From assembly GCF_023221775.1 (NCBI RefSeq), contig NZ_JAKUDS010000001.1:124001-188000 (forward strand): a DNA stretch of 64,000 bases, read 5' to 3'. A program made the translations under genes and the position numbers. Below are positions 56,215-64,000 of the stretch, piece after piece. Source of the stretch: Enterococcus cecorum (GTDB lineage: Bacteria; Bacillota; Bacilli; Lactobacillales; Enterococcaceae). The notes under the pieces are model-generated. The model saw only the letters and a program-made list of their open reading frames with translations. It searched no databases and was not told the origin of the DNA. Every line of letters starts with the position of its first letter. Position 1 is the first letter of the stretch.

Positions 56215-56457
56215 GTAAATTGATCGATGAGAAAGACACCTAAACTTGAGAGTCTTCTGATAAGAGAGGAAGGTCGTGGCTGAAAACCTTCTAGGAGAAA
56301 ACCAAGGGCAGACCACTTTCACAAGACCCTTATTAATCTAAGGGCGGTGCAGACCGTTAAGACTTTCAAGGAGTAGCAATACTTAAAATTAGGTGGAACC
56401 ACGTAGATACGTCCTAGTGTAGTCATGAATGATGGCTATGCTAGGACTTTTTATTTT
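56215..56457 (+). promoter_or_regulatory. T-box riboswitch controlling thrS
   Basis: The leader senses uncharged tRNA-Thr. The T-box sequence AGGTGGAACCACGT is at 56391-56404. The terminator GTCCTAG (56411-56417) / CTAGGAC (56441-56447) is followed by TTTTTATTTT, and the T-box bulge would pair with the tRNA acceptor end to form the antiterminator. The likely specifier is ACC (threonine) at 56312-56314, followed by A in the stem I context CAGACCAC. The specifier choice is by inspection and fits the downstream gene. Confidence 0.92.
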
Positions 56458-56490
56458 ACGTGAATCATCAGAAATATGGAGGAAAACAAG

Positions 56491-58428
56491 ATGATTAAAA
56501 TTACTTTTCCAGATGGTGCAGTCAAAGAATTTGCTGCAGGTGTAACAACGAAAGAAATCGCTGAAGGTATTTCAAAAAGTTTAGCGAAAAAAGCTTTAGC
56601 CGGTAAATTAAACGGCCAATTAATTGATTTAACACGCGAAATCAATGAAGATGGAGCAATTGAAATTATTACTCCAGATCATGAAGATGCGTTGAGCCTA
56701 TTACGTCATTCAAGTGCGCATTTAATGGCTCAAGCAATGCGTCGTTTATATCCAAAAATTCACTTTGGCGTTGGTCCAGCCATTGATTCTGGTTTCTACT
56801 ACGATACAGATAATGGTGAAAATGCAATTACCGCAGAAGACCTACCAGCTATCGAAGCGGAAATGATGAAGATTGTGAAAGAAAACTTGCCAATCGAACG
56901 CCGTGTCTTAACAAAACAAGAAGCACTAGAATTATTTGCGCAAGATCCATATAAAGTGGAATTAATTACCGAATTACCTGAAGATGAAGTGATTACAGCT
57001 TATCAACAAGGTGAATTCGTAGACCTTTGCCGTGGCCCACATGTCCCTTCAACTGGTCGTATCCAAGTCTTCCAATTATTATCAGTGGCGGGTGCATACT
57101 GGCGCGGAAATTCTGACAACCATATGATGCAACGTGTTTATGGTACAGCCTTCTTTGATAAAAAAGACTTAAAAGAATTCTTGCGTTTACGTGAAGAAGC
57201 TAAAGAACGTGACCACCGTAAATTAGGTAAAGAACTTGATTTATTCATGGTATCTAAGGAAGTTGGTTCTGGTTTGCCATTCTGGTTACCTAAAGGCGCT
57301 ACTATCCGTCGTATCATTGAACGCTACATTGTTGATAAAGAAATTAGCTTAGGTTACCAACATGTCTATACTCCAGTAATGGCTGATGTGAACCTTTATA
57401 AGACTTCTGGCCACTGGGATCACTACCATGAAGATATGTTCCCACCAATGGATATGGGTGATGGCGAAATGTTAGTCTTACGTCCGATGAACTGCCCACA
57501 CCACATGATGGTCTATAAAAATGACATTCATTCTTATCGCGAGTTACCAATCCGTATTGCTGAACTTGGAATGATGCACCGTTATGAAAAATCAGGGGCT
57601 TTATCTGGTTTACAACGTGTGCGTGAAATGACTTTAAATGATGGACATACATTTGTGCGTCCAGATCAAATTAAAGATGAATTCAAACGTACTTTAGACT
57701 TAATGACTTCCGTTTACCATGATTTTGGTATTGATGATTATCGTTTCCGTCTAAGTTATCGTGATCCTAATAACACACATAAGTACTTTGATGATGATGC
57801 TATGTGGGAAAATGCCCAAACCATGTTAAAAGCTGCGATGGATGAATTAGGCTTAGAATACTTTGAAGCAGAAGGTGAAGCTGCGTTCTACGGTCCTAAA
57901 CTAGACGTCCAAGTAAAAACAGCACTAGGTATGGAAGAAACACTATCCACTATCCAATTAGACTTCTTATTACCGGAACGTTTTGATTTAACTTATGTGG
58001 GTGAAGATGGCGAAAATACCCATCGTCCAGTCGTTATCCACCGCGGAATTGTCTCAACTATGGAACGTTTTGTCGCTTACTTAACAGAAGTTTATAAAGG
58101 GGCTTTCCCAACATGGTTAGCACCAATTCAAGCAACCATTATTCCTGTGTCTGTGGATGCTCATAGTGATTATGCTTATGAAATCAAACGTCGTCTACAA
58201 GAAAAAGGATTACGTGTCGAAGTGGATGATCGTAACGAAAAAATGGGTTACAAGATCCGTGCTTCTCAAACACAAAAAATTCCTTACCAAATCGTCGTTG
58301 GGGATAAAGAAGTGGAAGAAGGCACCGTCAATATCCGCCGCTACGGTAGCAAAGAAACACATGTAGAAGCTTTAGACATGTTTATCGATGCGATGGTTGC
58401 GGACGTGAAGAACTACAGCCGTAAATAG
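56491..58428 (+). CDS. thrS: Threonyl-tRNA synthetase
   Basis: This charges tRNA-Thr. The 645 residues contain an N-terminal TGS domain (about 1-62), the editing domain with [11 protein letters not shown] and the SAD motif region ([10 protein letters not shown]), and a class II catalytic core with [24 protein letters not shown] and [11 protein letters not shown]. The anticodon-binding domain ends the protein. The ATG at 56491 is preceded by GGAGG; an ATG at 56476 is in frame but has no ribosome site. Expression is under the T-box leader. Confidence 0.97.
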   Translation: MIKITFPDGAVKEFAAGVTTKEIAEGISKSLAKKALAGKLNGQLIDLTREINEDGAIEIITPDHEDALSLLRHSSAHLMAQAMRRLYPKIHFGVGPAIDSGFYYDTDNGENAITAEDLPAIEAEMMKIVKENLPIERRVLTKQEALELFAQDPYKVELITELPEDEVITAYQQGEFVDLCRGPHVPSTGRIQVFQLLSVAGAYWRGNSDNHMMQRVYGTAFFDKKDLKEFLRLREEAKERDHRKLGKELDLFMVSKEVGSGLPFWLPKGATIRRIIERYIVDKEISLGYQHVYTPVMADVNLYKTSGHWDHYHEDMFPPMDMGDGEMLVLRPMNCPHHMMVYKNDIHSYRELPIRIAELGMMHRYEKSGALSGLQRVREMTLNDGHTFVRPDQIKDEFKRTLDLMTSVYHDFGIDDYRFRLSYRDPNNTHKYFDDDAMWENAQTMLKAAMDELGLEYFEAEGEAAFYGPKLDVQVKTALGMEETLSTIQLDFLLPERFDLTYVGEDGENTHRPVVIHRGIVSTMERFVAYLTEVYKGAFPTWLAPIQATIIPVSVDAHSDYAYEIKRRLQEKGLRVEVDDRNEKMGYKIRASQTQKIPYQIVVGDKEVEEGTVNIRRYGSKETHVEALDMFIDAMVADVKNYSRK

Positions 58429-58532
58429 TGGGAGTACACGAGGGAACATATTTAGATTTTTTTCGCCAAAGTATATAATAGTAATTTTGGTTTGTTTTCT
58501 AGTGTGATTATCTCAATATTAATTCGTAATGG

Positions 58533-58571
58533 GAGAAAGTTAATGTTATTATGGACTTTCTCTCTTTTTTT
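58533..58571 (+). terminator. Terminator downstream of thrS
   Basis: GAGAAAGT pairs perfectly with ACTTTCTC around a 14-base loop and is followed by T7. Confidence 0.8.
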
Positions 58572-58638
58572 GTCGCTGGAAAATGCTTCTATATGGTATA
58601 ATTTACTGTGTAGTTTACTTTATGGCGAGGTATTAATC

Positions 58639-58908
58639 ATGGACGATTGGACATTGTTTAAAAATAGTATACAAAATATTTCTAAAAATGAAATTAAACT
58701 AATTGATACATTAAGTTATTTGCAAGCTGAAAGAATTCGCCGCGGTATTTCTCAAACTGAGCTTGCCAAAAAAATAGGAATGAAACAATCTCAATTGGCT
58801 AAAATTGAACAATTGGATTCTACCCCTACATTAACAACCTTAAATCGTTATGCAAAAGGTTTAGGTTTAGCCATACAAATAAAAGTTATAGAATACGCCG
58901 AAGCATAA
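58639..58908 (+). CDS. XRE-family helix-turn-helix protein (HigA-like)
   Basis: An 89-residue DNA-binding protein. The helix-turn-helix is QAERIRRGISQTELAKKIGM followed by KQSQLAKIEQLDSTPTLTTLNRY (quoted in parts), as in HigA antitoxins and phage-like repressors. The ATG at 58639 follows GCGAGG, and a TATAAT box lies at about 58598. Such proteins usually follow a HigB toxin, but none is found upstream, so it appears to be an orphan. A terminator separates it from thrS. Confidence 0.82.
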   Translation: MDDWTLFKNSIQNISKNEIKLIDTLSYLQAERIRRGISQTELAKKIGMKQSQLAKIEQLDSTPTLTTLNRYAKGLGLAIQIKVIEYAEA

Positions 58909-58948
58909 ATGTTAAAATTTACAGCAGCGTAGTTAGGAGTAATATGAG

Positions 58949-59806
58949 ATGAAAAAAATAATTTTACCATTAGTGTTGTCCATTTCTGCACTGATCTTTG
59001 GATTTTCTCAGGAAATTCATGCTGAAGAAACCGATACAAATCAGTTAACGAGTGTTGAACAAATAAAAAAAATATCTAATTTTGCACATGCTGATTTTCC
59101 AGGTGTTGTCAAAGTTGGAGAAAAAGGTAAATTTGTTCGTCATAAGGAATGGATCAGTCTAAAAGATTCGTTTAAAGTTGTAGAGAATACTAATCCAACT
59201 GCCTTTGCCTTAGATTCAGATGGCAATTGGGAAGCATTGTCAGTGGGTGAAGGTGAATTGATTTATGACTGGAATGCTACAGAAGATGTGTTGCAGCAAC
59301 TGAATCAGCTACCTCATGTTGTGAATGATTTGAGTAGCTTAGTGGATAAATATGGTCAAAGTGTCAAGGTAGCAGGACCATTAAAAGTCCATTTTAAAGT
59401 AATTTCTAATATGAGCAATGTATATCGTCTATATAATTCTTATTCTGGAGAGCATTTTTATACCAATAATCTTGCAGAAAGACAACATCTAGTAAGTTTA
59501 GGGTGGCAGGATGAAAATATTTCTTGGGTATCTCCGACAGATGGGGATAAAGTCTATCGTTTGTACAATCCAAATACAGGAGATCATCATTTTACATTGC
59601 AGCACGATGAGTGTAATCAGTTATCATTGATAGGTTGGCAAGTTGAAGGAGTTGCGTTTTATGCTAAGGGTACGAAGCCTATTTATCGGTTGTATAATCC
59701 AAATGCTGAAGTAGGAAGCCATTTCTTTACTCAGTCAGAAGAGGAAAAAGTTCATTTAGAAAAACTAGGTTGGCAATCAGAAGGAATTGCATGGTATGCA
59801 GAATAA
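58949..59806 (+). CDS. Secreted protein with three C-terminal DUF5648-like repeats
   Basis: An exported protein of 285 residues. A signal peptide (KKIILPLVLSISALIFGFS, cut near HAE at about residue 25) is followed by a region of about 125 residues with strand patterns (about 30-150). Three repeats of about 40 residues follow, at 158-194, 202-239 and 245-285, with the pattern YRLYNPN.. G.HhFT ... LGWQ.EgiawyA. Such repeats occur on surface proteins and hydrolases of Firmicutes and may bind cell wall or sugar. There is no sortase motif or membrane anchor, so it is probably released or loosely wall-bound. AGGAG precedes the ATG. Confidence 0.8.
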   Translation: MKKIILPLVLSISALIFGFSQEIHAEETDTNQLTSVEQIKKISNFAHADFPGVVKVGEKGKFVRHKEWISLKDSFKVVENTNPTAFALDSDGNWEALSVGEGELIYDWNATEDVLQQLNQLPHVVNDLSSLVDKYGQSVKVAGPLKVHFKVISNMSNVYRLYNSYSGEHFYTNNLAERQHLVSLGWQDENISWVSPTDGDKVYRLYNPNTGDHHFTLQHDECNQLSLIGWQVEGVAFYAKGTKPIYRLYNPNAEVGSHFFTQSEEEKVHLEKLGWQSEGIAWYAE

Positions 59807-59891
59807 TAGGCAAAGCTGCATAAGAAGGTTAGCATCTTGAGGTAACAATGCCTATTTAACGGATTTTTCATTTATTAATTTTGCAATCTAT

Positions 59892-59920
59892 TTGCTTTTA
59901 TGAAAAAAGTATGCTATATT
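59892..59920 (+). promoter_or_regulatory. Promoter of the rimP-nusA-infB operon
   Basis: TTGCTT (59892-59897) and TATATT (59915-59920) have 17 bases between them. Confidence 0.65.
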
Positions 59921-59945
59921 TTCATTAGTAATGATACTTGAAGGT

Positions 59946-59977
59946 GAGTGAGCGATGTTTAGTTGCTCACTCTTTTT
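59946..59977 (+). terminator. Leader terminator/attenuator before rimP
   Basis: GAGTGAGC pairs perfectly with GCTCACTC around an 11-base loop and is followed by T5. It lies after the promoter and 45 bases before the rimP start, so it is an attenuator and not an end-of-gene signal. In Bacillus subtilis NusA-stimulated termination in the equivalent leader limits the operon. Confidence 0.75.
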
Positions 59978-60021
59978 AATGAAAAAAAGCCTTGAAGTTC
60001 ACTAAAGGAGGTCTGAAGAAT

Positions 60022-60495
60022 TTGAGTAGCGTTGTCCAAACAGTTACCGATTTAGTTACACCAATTGTTGATGAACATGGATTTGAATTAGTAGAAGTAG
60101 AATTTGTCAAAGAAGGGAAAAGCTGGTTTCTTCGCGTCTTTATCGACAAAGAAGGCGGAATTGATATTGAAGAATGTGCATTGGTCAGTGAGCAATTAAG
60201 TGAAAAATTAGATAATATTGATCCTGATCCAATCCCACAAGCTTACTTTTTAGAGGTTTCTTCACCAGGAGCAGAACGTCCATTGAAGAAAGAAAAAGAT
60301 TATGAAAAAGCATTAGGAGAATATATTCATATCTCTTTATATCAAGCTGTTCAAGATGAAAAAGTTTATGAAGGATTTTTGGAAAGCTTCGATGAAAATC
60401 AATTAACCTTAAGAGTCCGCATCAAAACACGAGAAAAGCAAATGACTTTTGAACGAAGCAACATTGCCAAAGCTCGTTTAGCGATTCAATTTTAA
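60022..60495 (+). CDS. rimP: Ribosome maturation factor RimP
   Basis: This helps assembly of the 30S subunit. The 157 residues show [22 protein letters not shown], quoted as [14 protein letters not shown] and FLRVFIDK, then the [20 protein letters not shown] segment and SSPGAERPL, and a C-terminal SH3-like domain. The TTG at 60022 is chosen because AAAGGAGG sits 9 bases upstream and the product then matches RimP length. It is the first gene of the transcription-translation operon. Confidence 0.94.
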   Translation: MSSVVQTVTDLVTPIVDEHGFELVEVEFVKEGKSWFLRVFIDKEGGIDIEECALVSEQLSEKLDNIDPDPIPQAYFLEVSSPGAERPLKKEKDYEKALGEYIHISLYQAVQDEKVYEGFLESFDENQLTLRVRIKTREKQMTFERSNIAKARLAIQF

Positions 60496-60516
60496 TTACG
60501 GAGGGAAAATTATCAA

Positions 60517-61731
60517 ATGAGTAAAGAAATGTTAAATGCCTTAGATACTTTAGAAGCGGAAAAAGGTATTGCCAAAGAAATCGTGATTGAGGCCTTAGAA
60601 GCAGCTTTAATCTCAGCCTATAAACGTCATTATGGACAAGCTCAAAATGTAGAAGTCGAGTTTGACCAAAAGAAAGGAAATATCCATGTTTATGCGGTGA
60701 AAGAAGTCACAGAAGAGGTCATGGATAGTCAGCTAGAAGTTTCAATTAAAGATGCAATTGCGATTAATCCTGCGTATGAAATTGGAGATAAGATTCGTTT
60801 TGAAGTAACGCCTAAAGATTTTGGTCGAATTGCCGCCCAAACAGCAAAACAAGTTATTTTACAACGTGTTCGTGAAGCAGAACGTAGCATTATTTATGAA
60901 GAATTCTCACAATATGAAAAAGAAATCCTTCAAGGAATCGTGGAACGTCAAGATAATCGTTATATCTATGTGAACTTAGGTAAAATTGAAGCGGTCTTAT
61001 CGAAACAAGATCAAATGTTAAATGAATTCTATCAGCCACATGATCGTATCAAAGTATTTGTATCAAAAGTTGAGAATACTTCAAAAGGCCCTCAAGTTTT
61101 TGTAAGTCGTAGTCATCCTGATTTACTACGTCGCTTATTCGAACAAGAAGTTCCAGAAGTATATGATGGAACAGTTGAAATTATGAGTATTGCGCGTGAA
61201 GCTGGGGATCGCTCAAAAATTGCGGTTCGTTCATTTGATGATGATATTGATCCAGTGGGTACTTGTGTCGGTCCAAAAGGTCAACGTGTTCAAGCAATCG
61301 TTAATGAATTAAAAGGGGAAAATATGGATATCGTCGAATGGGATGAAGATCCAGCCGTTTATATTGCCAATGCGTTGAATCCAGCAGAAGTCAGCGATGT
61401 AATCTTTGACTTAGAAAATCCAAAATCATGTACGGTGGTTGTACCTGATAACCAATTATCTTTAGCGATTGGTAAACGTGGTCAAAATGCTCGTCTAGCT
61501 GCTAAATTAACAAACCATAAAATCGACATCAAGCCTGAATCTCAAATGCAAGAATTCTATGCTCAACTTGAAGCGCAAGAAGCACAAGAAGATTACGAGG
61601 AAGAATTAGTAGAAGAAGCGTTCGATGAAGTAGCTCAAGAAGTAAATGATGATGTCGTAGCTGATGAAGTTACACAAGAAGATGTAGAAGAAGTTTTAGA
61701 AAGTGAAGATGAAACTTTAACTGAAGAATAG
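60517..61731 (+). CDS. nusA: Transcription termination/antitermination factor NusA
   Basis: This modulates pausing, termination and antitermination by RNA polymerase. The 404 residues have the N-terminal polymerase-binding domain (about 1-125), the S1 domain (about 133-200), and two KH domains with VGTCVGPKGQRVQAIVNEL and LSLAIGKRGQNARLAAKLT. A glutamate-rich acidic tail of about 55 residues follows. The short form without the C-terminal acidic repeats of enterics is normal for Gram-positives. Confidence 0.96.
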   Translation: MSKEMLNALDTLEAEKGIAKEIVIEALEAALISAYKRHYGQAQNVEVEFDQKKGNIHVYAVKEVTEEVMDSQLEVSIKDAIAINPAYEIGDKIRFEVTPKDFGRIAAQTAKQVILQRVREAERSIIYEEFSQYEKEILQGIVERQDNRYIYVNLGKIEAVLSKQDQMLNEFYQPHDRIKVFVSKVENTSKGPQVFVSRSHPDLLRRLFEQEVPEVYDGTVEIMSIAREAGDRSKIAVRSFDDDIDPVGTCVGPKGQRVQAIVNELKGENMDIVEWDEDPAVYIANALNPAEVSDVIFDLENPKSCTVVVPDNQLSLAIGKRGQNARLAAKLTNHKIDIKPESQMQEFYAQLEAQEAQEDYEEELVEEAFDEVAQEVNDDVVADEVTQEDVEEVLESEDETLTEE

Positions 61732-61740
61732 GAGGTACCT

Positions 61741-62037
61741 ATGAAGCAAAGAAAAATTCCTTTAAGAACCTCTGTTGTAACCGGTGAAGTGATTCCCAAA
61801 AAACAATTATTAAGAATTACGCGCTCAAAAGAAGGTGTCGTTTCCATCGATCCAACGGGTAAAATGCCTGGTCGCGGTGCCTATATCGCGATGGAGCCAG
61901 AAGAAGCTGAACTTGCTTGGAAAAAACGCATCTTTGATAAAAAATTTGGTGTGACGTTAAGTGACGAATTTTACCAAGAATTACTAGATTATGTCAAACA
62001 TCAAAAAGCACGTCGAGAGTTATTTGGAAATGAATAA
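61741..62037 (+). CDS. ylxR: YlxR/RnpM family RNA-binding protein
   Basis: This 98-residue basic protein shows RKIPLRTSVVTGEVIPKKQL, SIDPTGKMPGRGAYI and the family's C-terminal helix. In Bacillus subtilis the homologue binds and modulates RNase P and is also called RnpM. Its place between nusA and ylxQ is standard. GGAGG lies before the ATG, and the end overlaps ylxQ. Confidence 0.92.
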   Translation: MKQRKIPLRTSVVTGEVIPKKQLLRITRSKEGVVSIDPTGKMPGRGAYIAMEPEEAELAWKKRIFDKKFGVTLSDEFYQELLDYVKHQKARRELFGNE

Positions 62038-62332
62038 ACAAAAAGTATTAAATCTCTTAGGTCTAGCCCAACGCGCAGGAAAATTAGTAACAGGTGAAGA
62101 ACTTGTTACCAAAGAAATCCAAGCACAGAAAGCAAAATATGTTTTTGTAGCAAGCGATGCTGGTAAGAATACCTTAAAGAAATTGCAAGATAAATCAAGA
62201 TATTATGAAATCCCTCTAAGTGAAGCTTTTACTAGTCTTGAATTGACCCAAGCTTTAGGAAAACCGAGAAAAGCAATTGCGGTGATGGATCACGGCTTTG
62301 CTAAGAAAATGGGGGAATTATTGAACGAATAG
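62030..62332 (+). CDS. ylxQ: L7Ae/L30e-like RNA-binding protein YlxQ
   Basis: This 100-residue kink-turn-binding-type protein has LLGLAQRAGKLVTGEELV at the start and KYVFVASDAGKNTLKKLQDK in the middle. The ATG at 62030 overlaps the ylxR stop and gives the normal length; upstream ATG 61991 lies far inside ylxR. Its function is not settled; it travels with the infB operon in Firmicutes. Confidence 0.92.
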   Translation: MNKQKVLNLLGLAQRAGKLVTGEELVTKEIQAQKAKYVFVASDAGKNTLKKLQDKSRYYEIPLSEAFTSLELTQALGKPRKAIAVMDHGFAKKMGELLNE

Positions 62333-62344
62333 GAAGGTGATTGA

Positions 62345-64000
62345 ATGAGTAAAGTCAGAATTTATGAATTGGCGAAAGATTTAAATATCTCCAGTAAAGA
62401 ATTAGTCGAGAAAGCCAAAATAATTGGAATGGAAGTTGAAAATCATCGCAGTGCCATCACGAAAGAAGAAGCGCAACAATTAAAAGCTGAGTTTCAAAAT
62501 CGTGAAGTGATACAAACGGATGGTCATAAAAAATTCCAAACCCAAAGAAACAATCCGAACTTTCTAAACCGTCATAAACAACAAAGAAATACGAATTCAA
62601 ATCGAAATCGCAAAAACACTAAAAATGGAGCGAACCAAAAAGTTTCAGATACTTCAAAAGTTGAATCTCCAAACAAAAATAAAGTAGTTAAACCAGTTAC
62701 TGAAGTCAAAGCGGCTCCTAAAAAAGCTGAATCAACAAAGCAATCTAAAGTGACTGAAGCGAAAAAAGCAGAAGTTACTAAGCAAGCAGTGAAGCAAGAA
62801 GTTGTTTCACAAATGAAGCAAACCCCTGAAGTTAAAGTTGCTAAAGAAAAGCCAGCTGAAAAAGTACTTCCAGTTCAGCCTGAGAAAAAAGAAACTGTTA
62901 AGCCAGAAGTGACTAAAGTAGCTGAGAAGAAAGCAGAAGAAAAGGTGGTTGCTCCAGTTAGTGAAAAAGAAGTGAAAATTGAGCAACCTCAATTGGAGAC
63001 TAAAAATGAAAAACCAGAAATGAAAGTTGTTGATAATGTGTCAAACGATAAAAAGGAAAAGAAATCTCAAGTGAGTCAACCTGAAAAACAAGGAAAACCA
63101 ATGAAACAAGAAAATCATACGAAATCAGAAAAAGCGAAAAAAGTTGCCCCAGTTGCCTCTGAACAAGAGAATCGTAAACAAGAGCGACCAAAAAACAAAG
63201 CGAAAAAACAACATAACAATGATCGCTATGAAGACGATAATTTTGGTAAAGGACGAAATACTAAGAAAAATAATAAGAAAGATTTCGACAAACCAAATAA
63301 TAAATTCAAGGGCAAAAAAGGTAAAAATAATAAGCAACAAGAAAAGAAACCAGCTGTGCCACCACGTAAATTCCGTGAATTACCAGAAGTATTGGAATAT
63401 ACAGATGGTATGAACGTAGCAGAAATCGCGAAAAAAATTCACCGTGAACCAGCTGAAATTATCAAGAAATTATTTATGATGGGCGTAATGGTCAACCAAA
63501 ACCAACCATTAGATAAAGATACCATTGAATTATTAGCAGCAGACTATGGAATCGATGCGCAAGAAAAAGTCCAAGTCGATATTGCAGATATTGATAAATT
63601 CTTTGAACCTGAAGAAATCAATGAAGAGAATTTAGTGGCACGTCCACCAGTTGTGACAATCATGGGACACGTTGACCATGGTAAAACGACTTTACTAGAT
63701 ACTTTACGTAATTCACGGGTAACAAGTGGAGAAGCGGGTGGAATTACTCAACATATCGGTGCGTACCAAATTGATATTGACGGTAAACCAATTACCTTCT
63801 TGGATACACCTGGACACGCAGCCTTCACAAGTATGCGTGCTCGTGGTGCAAGTATCACGGATATCACTATTTTAGTCGTAGCGGCTGATGATGGAGTTAT
63901 GCCACAAACTGTTGAAGCGATTAACCACGCCAAAGCTGCCAATGTACCAATTATTGTAGCAGTCAATAAAATTGATAAACCAGCGGCAAATCCACAACAC
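62345..64000 (+). CDS. infB: Translation initiation factor IF-2 (3' end beyond the window)
   Basis: This GTPase brings initiator tRNA to the 30S subunit. The 552 visible residues start with the IF2N domain ([20 protein letters not shown]). A long Lys/Glu/Asn-rich low-complexity linker follows (about residues 55-345), then a second IF2N-like domain ([20 protein letters not shown]) and the G domain with G1 GHVDHGKTT (about residue 440), G3 DTPGHAAF and G4 NKID. The frame has no stop before the window end, so the C-terminal third is missing. The ATG follows GGAAGGTG. Confidence 0.96.
   Translation, partial: MSKVRIYELAKDLNISSKELVEKAKIIGMEVENHRSAITKEEAQQLKAEFQNREVIQTDGHKKFQTQRNNPNFLNRHKQQRNTNSNRNRKNTKNGANQKVSDTSKVESPNKNKVVKPVTEVKAAPKKAESTKQSKVTEAKKAEVTKQAVKQEVVSQMKQTPEVKVAKEKPAEKVLPVQPEKKETVKPEVTKVAEKKAEEKVVAPVSEKEVKIEQPQLETKNEKPEMKVVDNVSNDKKEKKSQVSQPEKQGKPMKQENHTKSEKAKKVAPVASEQENRKQERPKNKAKKQHNNDRYEDDNFGKGRNTKKNNKKDFDKPNNKFKGKKGKNNKQQEKKPAVPPRKFRELPEVLEYTDGMNVAEIAKKIHREPAEIIKKLFMMGVMVNQNQPLDKDTIELLAADYGIDAQEKVQVDIADIDKFFEPEEINEENLVARPPVVTIMGHVDHGKTTLLDTLRNSRVTSGEAGGITQHIGAYQIDIDGKPITFLDTPGHAAFTSMRARGASITDITILVVAADDGVMPQTVEAINHAKAANVPIIVAVNKIDKPAANPQH

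Noticed and set aside
58429-58638. HigB-type toxin remnant upstream of the XRE gene
   Set aside because: Read in all frames, the stretch gives no RelE/HigB-like segment; it holds a terminator and promoter-like sequences only.
61991-62029. Upstream ATG extension of ylxQ
   Set aside because: It lies within ylxR and adds 13 residues not found in the family; the ATG at 62030 gives the usual length.
62807-63340. Three minus-strand hydrophobic frames opposite infB
   Set aside because: They arise from the Lys/Glu/Asn-rich linker of IF-2 read in reverse (Phe/Leu-rich). No start signals.

Overview
The window comes from a low-GC Gram-positive bacterium. Gene order and content (fab-acc fatty-acid cluster, hrcA-grpE-dnaK-dnaJ with CIRCE sites, rimP-nusA-ylxR-ylxQ-infB, T-box-controlled thrS, UvrX/YolD pair, sigma-54-driven acetoin operon) fit the order Lactobacillales and most probably an Enterococcus-like genus. 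Genus and species cannot be fixed from the sequence alone. No rRNA, tRNA, CRISPR array, insertion sequence or prophage was seen.

Layout. 1-6481: the distal part of a fatty-acid synthesis operon (fabD fragment, fabG, fabF, accB, fabZ, accC, accD, accA). 6.7-9.0 kb: a polar amino-acid ABC importer. 9.1-11.1 kb: a thioesterase and an amidase behind a Fur-like box. 11.2-17.3 kb: housekeeping and envelope genes (hemolysin III family, DegV, GDSL lipase, YpmS, MsrA, YozE, C-terminal processing protease, signal peptidase I). 17.4-19.2 kb: an SOS-type Y-family polymerase with YolD. 19.3-26.4 kb: AcoR and a sigma-54-type operon for acetoin dehydrogenase, with cre sites on both transcripts. 26.4-31.3 kb: the class I heat-shock operon. 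31.3-38.7 kb: an Mga-like regulator, PEP carboxylase, a YdcF-like membrane protein and an MFS transporter.

38.7-51.7 kb is an accessory stretch of small, weakly linked genes (Nudix, SRPBCC, AlkD-like, GNAT, OsmC, RNase H, SGNH hydrolase, GyrI-like) and it carries an unusual number of damaged genes. These are a B3/4-domain gene with three lesions, a YafQ-type toxin with an in-frame amber codon beside an intact DinJ antitoxin, a small membrane-protein gene with a stop and a frameshift, a PhnB-like gene whose first codons end at a perfect A AAA AAG heptamer plus stop, and an apparent DUF1232/DUF4230 fusion. 51.7-55.7 kb has a DHA2 drug exporter and HelD. 55.9-59.8 kb has a tautomerase, T-box/thrS, an XRE regulator and a secreted repeat protein. 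59.9-64.0 kb is the rimP-nusA-infB operon, with infB running off the end.

No clearly new multi-gene system stands out. The items most worth a second look are the possible -1 frameshift start of the PhnB-like gene, the toxin-dead/antitoxin-live TA pair, the fused DUF1232-DUF4230 gene, the immunity-like/papain-like fusion at 44.6 kb, and the stacked sigma-54/cre/activator control of the acetoin operon with its trailing DUF6506 gene.
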